A stretch of 64,000 nt of DNA, from assembly GCA_027579435.1 (NCBI GenBank), contig JANBPK010000811.1, forward strand, positions 124,001 through 188,000. The letters are read 5' to 3'. A model generated the notes under the pieces. The model did not search any database, was not told where the DNA came from, and saw only the letters and a list, made by a program, of their open reading frames with translations. Position numbers and translations under genes: made by a program. Positions 57,506 to 64,000 of this stretch are shown piece by piece; within the stretch, counting starts at the first letter, position 1, and each line of letters begins with the position of its first letter. Source of the DNA: Candolleomyces eurysporus (lineage: Eukaryota; Basidiomycota; Agaricomycetes; Agaricales; Psathyrellaceae).

Positions 57506-60209
57506 TCAGTAAGTCATGGGCGCCAGCGTCATAATACGGTGAGCGAACCCCTGTCGCCATATTTCCTTCATTTCTCTCCAGTCTTCAAGGAAGTTGTTCA
57601 TGGCCGTGGCCACCTGGGGTTCTCGGTACTGTAAGACATGTGGCCAGGAGGTACGGTTAGGTGTGGGAATGAGTGTAAGCGAATTTTAAACAGAGAGGAG
57701 ACGCAGAAGAAGAAGGAGGAGGAGGAGGAGGAGGAGGAGGAGGAGGAGGAGATAAATCTAACAAGTGCATACCTGCAAGTCATTGATTGCCCGACGGAAA
57801 GCCTGCGGCAAATATTCATTTCTCCTCGGAGTCCACGCGATATCAGGATTTGAGCTTTCGACTTCCAGCCTGAGTCGCTGTTTGAGTCTTTGCCATCCAT
57901 TTTGGTGCGTGAAATCCACGAGTTCGTCAATGATGTCGCAGCTGGATAACGACTCGACTGTCTCGGCATGTGGGACGGCGCCATGGAACAAAGCGTATAG
58001 GAGGAAGTCGATGGTCTGACATAAAGCCCAACGACCATNGGGGGGCATGGAGCTTTGCAGAGCTGAGAGGAAATACTAGTGGGAGAGGAAAGAAAAACGT
58101 ATTAGGTTGAGTCGAGTTGAATCAGGGAAGGACTCTCGAAGTAGTAAGACAAAACGATCACGCACGAAGTTCAGGACACTGAAGGACGTTCTGGAGGTAG
58201 CACTTTGCAAGGTACGATTGGACACGGGCAGATGGAACGAACAAATCCTTTGAGCGGCTTTCTGTGTTCAGAAAGTCCGAGAAAGATTTGTGGTATAGGT
58301 GTAGTATGGGACCGCCTGGATGAGGGCGTGTTGTAACCAGGGACCGTAGATCCGAGATGAGGATGTCGTCTGCCACGTGAAGGAAGGCGTTTAGCTCCTT
58401 GTTTGGGAGGCTAAGCATGGGACCTGAAACATCCATATCATTGAAGCCGTGAGTGGCATTAATCTGGTAAGCACGGAAGAGCAAAAGAAAGTCATGCTCG
58501 CTGTGGGTGTCGACTGATTCGTACGCCATCTTGGCGGTAGACAAGATGCTATAGTAAAGAAGGTCGAGCTTTTCAAACGGCCTTGCTGATCGATTGTGTG
58601 CTGGTGTCCAGGTGAGGATGATCTTCAGTCTATCCACGGGGGAACTGCGACGCTCCGACAAGTATCTGACCACCGTAGCCGCGAATATGAACTGCCCTGA
58701 TGCAGCTATGACGAGCTTCTCGATATCTTTCTCGGAGAACCATCCCCCAGATCGTGCTCTGGGATCGCGGCTTCGGAGCCCAAGGTCTTGAAGCCTCCGC
58801 TGGAGATATCGACGAATGTCGGCCGTGGCGTCGTAATGGTCACTGAGTTGGATGTGGTAAGCCAGCTCATGCAGTGCCCCACCAGACTGCAAAGCGTCAT
58901 GAATAGCGCACTCGGGTCTGCTGGCAATGAAAATGCGAAAGGGGAGATCATCGTCGAGAAGGCACTCCTTTACAGCCATCAAAATCTCGGTCTGGCAATC
59001 TTCATCCTGACGGGCTTCACCCTGAATATCTTCACCCCGACACTCGTCGATGCCGTCGACAAGGATAACATAACGGAAAGAGGCGAGATCCAACTTTCCC
59101 GCCCTACGCAAACACCTTACGGGGTCACGTATGAGAGCAGCCATTTGGCATCGTAAAGTCTTTGAAAAGATGTGCGGGTCTTCTTCAACTGCCAAACCGA
59201 TATGTTCCTTGAGACCGGGATTTGCTCGTCCCAGCTGGGATGCGATTGTTGGAACAAGGGAGGGAGTGGTGTTTCGGGTGGGGTCTGACGCAGAAAAAAA
59301 GTACGTGGAACCAAGGATGTTCGATCCCGAACAAAATTCAGCGACCGTCTGTTGCAAAGCGGACTTGCCGGCGCCTGCGGCCCCTGTCATGCACAACAAT
59401 CGTTGGGGAGACTCCCGATCCTCGATCCAGTTTGTGATTTCGCTGATAACCTCGACTCTGGTGTCTTCATCGCATTTTGGAGGGTCATATCGCGCCTTGG
59501 AATCGTGTAGAGCGTTGGGTGCAGTTTCTGCCAACAAAGCCTTCCATCCTGGAAAGTTGCCAGGGTTAGTTTTTATCACTGAAAGGCAGAATCGCGCAGA
59601 GCACACACCATCGACTCCGAGTGACGGCGGCGCGAACGCACTTGGTTGAGCATTCACTATCACATTTTGGGCGACACCGATGCTAGTACTAGTGTGACGC
59701 AAATCACGCATCCGAAAGTTGTGTGCACTGTGGAGAAAAGACTGGTATGGACCCGGCATCGTTGGTTCTGGTGGTGATACCTCGTCGCTAGGCGTTCCCG
59801 CTCTGGGCAGCAGGCTGGACGACGACGATATCAGGTCTTGATGAGAAGGAAAAGGTGGATTTAAAAGTAATGGTTGGGTCACAGATGGATTGGATGCTTG
59901 GCTGGCTGGCCAGCTGGTGACACAGATATCCCGCTCTGCGTACGCGTGCTGCCGGTGGGAAGGAACATACGGAGAAACTGAGACGGCGTTTTTTNTACCA
60001 TCTAGTTCGTGAGCACGGGACAACGACGGCTGCTTGTCCATTGGGCTTGTATGTATTCTTGAACATTGCGATGCAGCCACAGCTGGATTCTGCGAAGGGC
60101 TGCAGGAAGGCAAAGCATCCTTTCCTCTGCGACGTTTCTCGGCAGCTGAACGGTACGGGCTATGGAGATGTAATGTTGAGTCTCGACTGTTTCGTTCGCT
60201 CTGTGGCAT
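57506..60209 (-). CDS. NLR-E: NACHT STAND NTPase with long disordered N-terminus
   Basis: The main exon (60209-58166) is followed by 58075-57773 and 57628-57506, about 820 residues in total. Residues 1-150 are Ser/Pro-rich and disordered. SFLHSAHNFRMRDLRHTSTS (157-176) is the motif shared with P1, P2 and, loosely, NLR-D. A pre-NACHT helix has FPGWKALLAETAPNALHD and DPPKCDEDTRVEV. NACHT: Walker A GAAGAGKS (276-283), FFSASDPTRNTTPS, Walker B YVILVDGIDEC (380-390), FRIFIASRPE. Helical part: ASGQFIFAATVVRYLSERRS, DLLYYSILSTAK and YHKSFSDFLNTESRSKDLF. C-terminal exons: FLLYALFHGAVPHAETVESL and NNFLEDWREMKEIWRQGF. No WD40 or ankyrin repeats are seen. The phase at the first internal junction is uncertain, because an N in a C run (58039) follows it. 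Another N is at 59996. Confidence 0.82.
57712..57752 (+). repeat. (GAG/GGA)n microsatellite in an NLR-E intron
   Basis: About a dozen GGA/GAG trinucleotides in the intron at 57629-57772 (polypyrimidine CTC on the coding strand). Simple sequence, likely length-variable. Confidence 0.9.
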
Positions 60210-62037
60210 TGATGGCCTGTTATGGAGGTGAGGGCGGAGAGCAAGCTACGAAGCCATGAAGCGTTCCTGGATTCAAGGGCTGTCCAGCACGGGTGCGTGT
60301 CATGCTGTGTTTCGGCCCGAGCAGGCCCGCTCCTGGGCTGCACAACCGTGCAGTCTCGTTTGAGTAGGCTGGTAGGCTTGAGATTGAGATTAAGAAGAAA
60401 TCGTTTCTGCAAAGCGACACCGTTGGTGCACCATTTGACTCGGCTCAGGGCGCCATCGACAGGCCATCAGTCTAGAAACTCGCGTGGGCGTGAATCCCGA
60501 CACGCGACAATGAAACTGACACTGCCAGCGGCCTTTCTTCTCTTCCTTCAGCCGAGCTCAGTCTCTGACTATTACGCTCAAACTACGCTGCTAGTTGGCT
60601 CAAGCGTTCCAGAGTCTATTTACAAGCCTCTTCAGGTACCATTCCGACTACGGCTTCTCCAGCGAGGTTACCTCCGAAGAACTCAATCTCCAGTTCTCTG
60701 ATTTACTCTTGATTTACTCGCCTTGTTGAGTTCGTTTCCGTTCCGCAAGTTTGCAACGAACGAGTCGGAGGGGTGACTGTTATCCCAGTCCACCAGCAAC
60801 GATGACTGCACTGTACTCTTGCAGGGCGAGAACGACACAGCGAGGGAGACACTCTACGGAGTGTGTCAATGAAGTACGGGCTCCTGGCTATCATAGTCAA
60901 TGCAGCCCGACGTCAGATGGGACACAACTACGCGTTCTGACTGATTTTCTGAGCTTGACATTGATTTCACATGAAAGAATATTGGAGAGGCATTGGTCTT
61001 TGGAGGTTCATATTCAAAGTGCACAGGATGCCTAGGCCTTAGCGCTTTGGGAGACGAGTGTTGCTCAAGCGGTGTGTGGTTTAGCTGTCGCCCAATCGAA
61101 TCGTTGTCCTAACTCGATCTTATGCTCGCATCCTACCATTCTTACAATGGATTTCTAGCCGCCTACCCTACCAGAGGCTCAGCAATGGCGATGAAACAAG
61201 TGGTTTTTTTTAGCATTCCGCCAAAGCTTTGGCCAGAGCACAGCTCTGGCTACACGAGAACCTAAGATCCAATACCATCTCAGTCTACCTGAGTATATCG
61301 ACCTGCGCCAAGAGACGTACGCTTCATCTATGTTTATTGACCTCCCCGTAACCAGCTCACTACTTAGACATTCGGCATTTTTGCTTGGATTCTAGTATGT
61401 AAATCTATTCTATGTGTCCTACCATTTATTCGAAGTTTGTGCATGCAGGATATCTTCTACGCCCCAGGCCCCACAGGTTCAATACGACGCGATCTCACAA
61501 CCTCCTCTCCTTCTTTACCACCCAAAGAGCCTCTCAGGACGGGGGGCGATGCATTACGCTGGTGGGATAGTGAAAGAAGCTTTGGAAGAACCTAACTGTC
61601 TCGGACACGAGCTTATCTCTTCTAGGGAGCAAGAATGACTCTGACGAGCTACGGAGGCGTCGTTCTGGATCGAGGTCGAACATCCAGGCTGGTGCCATTC
61701 TTCTTTTAGCAAGGCTCGTGGCCGAGTTGTATTCATACGGCGGTGGAGCGCACTGTTGGAACTACCTATATAGGCAAGGAAGCCGCAGCTACTCGAGTCA
61801 TCTTTCACAGCATCCTGAGAAGCTTCTCGAATTCGCTCGGTGGTACTTATATAGGTGCGTAACCTGGCTCTGCGCGTTTATTCAGGACCCTCACGTTCCC
61901 TGCAGCTCGTCAAGCCACCTCTATTCTACAGACACCATCAGAGATGTACATGTCAATCGGCATGCCAGGGATGATGTTGAAGACGAATATGATGGCTGGA
62001 CGACCTACGAGGATGAAGAGCTATAGCGACTATACAG
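60210..62037. other. Intergenic; possible small secreted peptide at 60510
   Basis: Between the NLR-E promoter and the first supported exon of the Trf4-like gene. An ATG at 60510 opens MKLTLPAAFLLFLQPSSVSD, a good signal-peptide pattern, and could encode a peptide of about 64 residues or splice at 60636. There is no homology, so it is not called. Plus-strand 61480-61636 and 61940-62026 read weakly like protein and may be upstream exons of the next gene. Confidence 0.35.
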
Positions 62038-63337
62038 GATCTGTCATTCCCCCATGCGGAGATTTTGCATCCCTCAGTTCGACGTCTAGCACCGTGCCTC
62101 CATGGATGCCAGAAAACGATGGATCAGGCTTTTCCAAGCGCTTATCGTAAGTATCCGTCCACCTTCGCTTCAGACTCTCTCTTAACATTTCACTCCCCAT
62201 TCGATGTCCTAAAGACTTCGCCACGAGATCGCGCATTTTGTAGATTACATGCTGCCCACCAAGGACGAAATTGCTCTCCGAAGGGATCTAATCGATCGTT
62301 TCACAACGCTTATCAAGAAGAAAGCGGGTGCAGGAACTACAGTTCGACCTGTGGGCTCGTGCATCACAGGACTCTTCTTCCCCACCTCCGATATCGACAT
62401 GGTCATGGCCTTCTCATCCCTTCCTCTATCCTTTCTTCAGAGCGACATCCGGAGGTCTGGATTTGCGAGCAAGATTGACTCTGTGCTCAACGCTTCCGTT
62501 CCACTCCTTCGAATTACGGATGCCGTGACGGGGCTTGAGATCGACTTGACCACGTCGAATGGGCATGGTGAACGGGCGACTAATGCAGTTAAGAAGTGGG
62601 TGCAAGAGGACGCCAGTGACGATGAACGGAGGGTGATCAAAGGTCTGGTCATGGTCCTCAAGATGTTTTTATCCATTCGCAGGCTAGGCACGACGTACAC
62701 GGGAGGGATCAATTCGTATGTGTTGGTTTGGATGGTGGTGGCTTGGGTCAAATTGGAGATGCCGAAGCTGCAGGCTCATTCTAGCACTACTACCACGGCC
62801 GCCGCCACCACCACCACCCGCCGAAGTGCAAGGTCAACCGATCTGGATGATATATTCGCAAGGATGAATTCGATGTCGATATCATCGCACACTTTGTCCA
62901 CCGCCATCGCCTCGACGTCCAGGTCTTCCGAACCTCCTACAACCCGAACGAATTTGGGATCAGCTTTGCTCGGATTCCTTCGGTTTTACGGTCAAGAATT
63001 CGACTATGCGAACAAATCTATCAAGTTCACCTCAAGCAGTGTGTGCTACGCCTCCAAATATTCCTACACCACTAAAATATATCTCCTGTCGATCACCGAC
63101 CCTGCGGATCCGAGTGTTGACATGGGGTCCAAAGCGTACGGGATCAAGCATGTGCGGGAAACATTCCGGGATGCCTATGTCACTTTGGAAGCCCTGATCG
63201 AGGGTACGGCGACAAGGGATCAGCGTGCCAAGGCTAAGGTCGAAGGAGTCTTGGGATGCTGGTTGGGGGGAGAGTATTCTCAATTTGTTAGAGAACGGAA
63301 GCGAATTATCAAGGGGTGGAAGTCTCAGCGATCGTAA
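62038..63337 (+). CDS. Trf4/Cid14-like non-canonical poly(A) polymerase
   Basis: Exons (about 62038)-62146 and 62215-63337 are joined in frame by an acceptor at 62214. The 5' start is not resolved. The product shows PWMPENDGSGFSKRLSLRHE and IAHFVDYMLPTKDE, then the nucleotidyltransferase signature GSCITGLFFPTSDIDMVM with catalytic SDID. The third catalytic Asp is in GLEIDLTT. Downstream are RRVIKGLVMVLKMFLSIRRL, YTGGINSYVLVWMVVAWVKL, a low-complexity Thr/Ser insert, SALLGFLRFYGQEFDYANKS and the PAP-associated helix HVRETFRDAYVTLEALIEG. Trf4-type enzymes in the TRAMP complex add short poly(A) tails to nuclear RNAs for exosome decay. The Thr/Ala/Arg-rich insert (about 62790-62940) is unusual within the central domain. 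The protein appears shorter than typical Trf4 because the N-terminus is missing or unread. Confidence 0.8.
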
Positions 63338-63668
63338 AGAGGAGGTAGGCCACCATACTCAATGGAAGTCGTGGAGAAGCTAAATCGCGAAGGGGCACAG
63401 TGATTAGTACAGCTACTGACTGTGTAGCGATTATTCGCCAATTAGGGGAGAGAATGCCTGGAAGATCGGGTGGAAATTTCTGTTTTCTGTGGATCATGAT
63501 GAGGTCGAGATACCTATTTACCTGACTCTATTTTTGAAGAACGTCGCTCTCACCGCACTTTGTTTGTATGTAAGCGGATAGATTCATATCATATTGGATT
63601 ACTCTTCGAGGCTAGAAGATTCAAGAAATATGAAGTACGAAAGCCTATTCAAACGTCGAATCTATGCG
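63338..63668. other. Convergent intergenic region
   Basis: The 3' flanks of the Trf4-like gene and of the coiled-coil gene face each other here. AT-rich; nothing else recognised. Confidence 0.5.
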
Positions 63669-64000
63669 TCAAGCTGCCCCAACCTGCTCATCTGGTTCCT
63701 CTTCAAAGGCACGAGCGAGCCAATCATCGAATTCTTCCTCAGCAGAGTCAAGGGCGTCATACGCTCGTTGGAGAACTTTAAGCCGACCTTTGCATACCCG
63801 CATCTCTCTCTTTAGCTCCTACTTCTTGGCTTCTGTGTCGGTGAACCCGGCCCTATCGAGCATTTTGAAAATCTTGTCATTGGTGCTTTTCGAGTACTCG
63901 GCTGCTGATTTCTTGTCGTTTCTATCGCCGGCGCTTTGAGTACTTAGGTGGCTCACAGAAGTATCAACGTCGGCACTCGTAGCCACCCCAGGGTCAGCGT
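63669..64000 (-). pseudogene. C-terminal part of a charged coiled-coil protein with in-frame stop
   Basis: The minus-strand frame is open from the window edge. It reads through DRNDKKSAAEYSKSTNDKIF, KMLDRAGFTDTEAKK, a TAG at 63819-63821, and continues in the same frame with ELKREMRVCKGRLKVLQRAY, DALDSAEEEFDDWLARAFEE and EPDEQVGAA before TGA at 63669. Both sides look equally protein-like and no intron fits, so the TAG is either a disabling mutation or a sequencing error. No family is recognised. The N-terminus lies outside the window. Confidence 0.6.

Noticed and set aside
57712..57752. GAG array read as a poly-Glu coding tract
   Set aside because: It lies inside an NLR-E intron with clear splice sites on the other strand.

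Overview
The window looks like nuclear DNA of a mushroom-forming basidiomycete (Agaricomycetes). Genes are split by many short GT-AG introns of about 40-140 nt. The families are fungal, and several are typical of Agaricomycetes: a macrophage-activating-glycoprotein-like secreted protein, Cch1, a Trf4-type poly(A) polymerase, multi-pass membrane proteins and a cluster of NACHT-type STAND NTPases (fungal NLRs). No transposase, reverse transcriptase, rRNA, tRNA or CRISPR could be supported. Isolated N characters, often beside homopolymers, and one N-rich island show draft-quality stretches.

Left part (1-15 kb), ordinary genes: the 3' end of a tandem-BRCT nuclear protein; a decaying membrane protein; a secreted glycine-rich glycoprotein; an ETHE1-like mitochondrial persulfide dioxygenase; an unidentified three-exon gene; an intact paralogue of the membrane protein; and a type II membrane O-fucosyltransferase-like enzyme. 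From 15 to 20 kb the DNA is gene-poor and repeat-bearing, with a 0.94 kb foldback element at 17.4-18.4 kb.

Middle part (20-45 kb), NLRs around a calcium channel: three related NACHT genes (called NLR-A, B and C here) lie on the minus strand. Units A and B are ~4.4 kb tandem segmental duplications. Each carries the 5' exons of the same small neighbour (gene X). Gene X is intact once (28.9-29.7 kb) and present as relics at 24.6 and 32.9 kb. NLR-A and NLR-C begin with a short segment holding an IQIG tetrad, the core of RHIM-type amyloid signalling motifs; B has lost it. NLR-C stops being NLR-like after about 515 residues and continues, in an open five-exon frame, into a duplicate of the cytosolic tail (EF-hand-like and IQ-like part) of the voltage-gated calcium channel Cch1. 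The complete cch1 gene follows at 33.6-41.7 kb. A fourth NACHT gene (NLR-D, 43-45 kb) contains the N-rich island.

Right part (45-64 kb): a long stretch without recognisable genes (45.0-49.3 kb); a multi-pass membrane protein; then a second duplicated system. NLR-E (57.5-60.2 kb) has a long disordered N-terminus with a short motif (SFLHSAHNF). Two neighbouring proteins, P1 and P2, share this N-terminus but lack the NACHT domain and end in a basic tail. A relic of that tail lies just downstream of NLR-E, so P1 and P2 look like NACHT-deleted derivatives. A relic of the 5' end of the adjacent Trf4-like gene lies on the far side of NLR-E, repeating the pattern of duplications that carry along a neighbour's 5' exons. 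The window ends in a coiled-coil gene with an in-frame stop.

Functional reading (inference): 20-60 kb looks like an actively rearranging NLR cluster. It has generated a sensor fused to a duplicated host ion-channel tail, and NACHT-less proteins that share an NLR's N-terminal motif.
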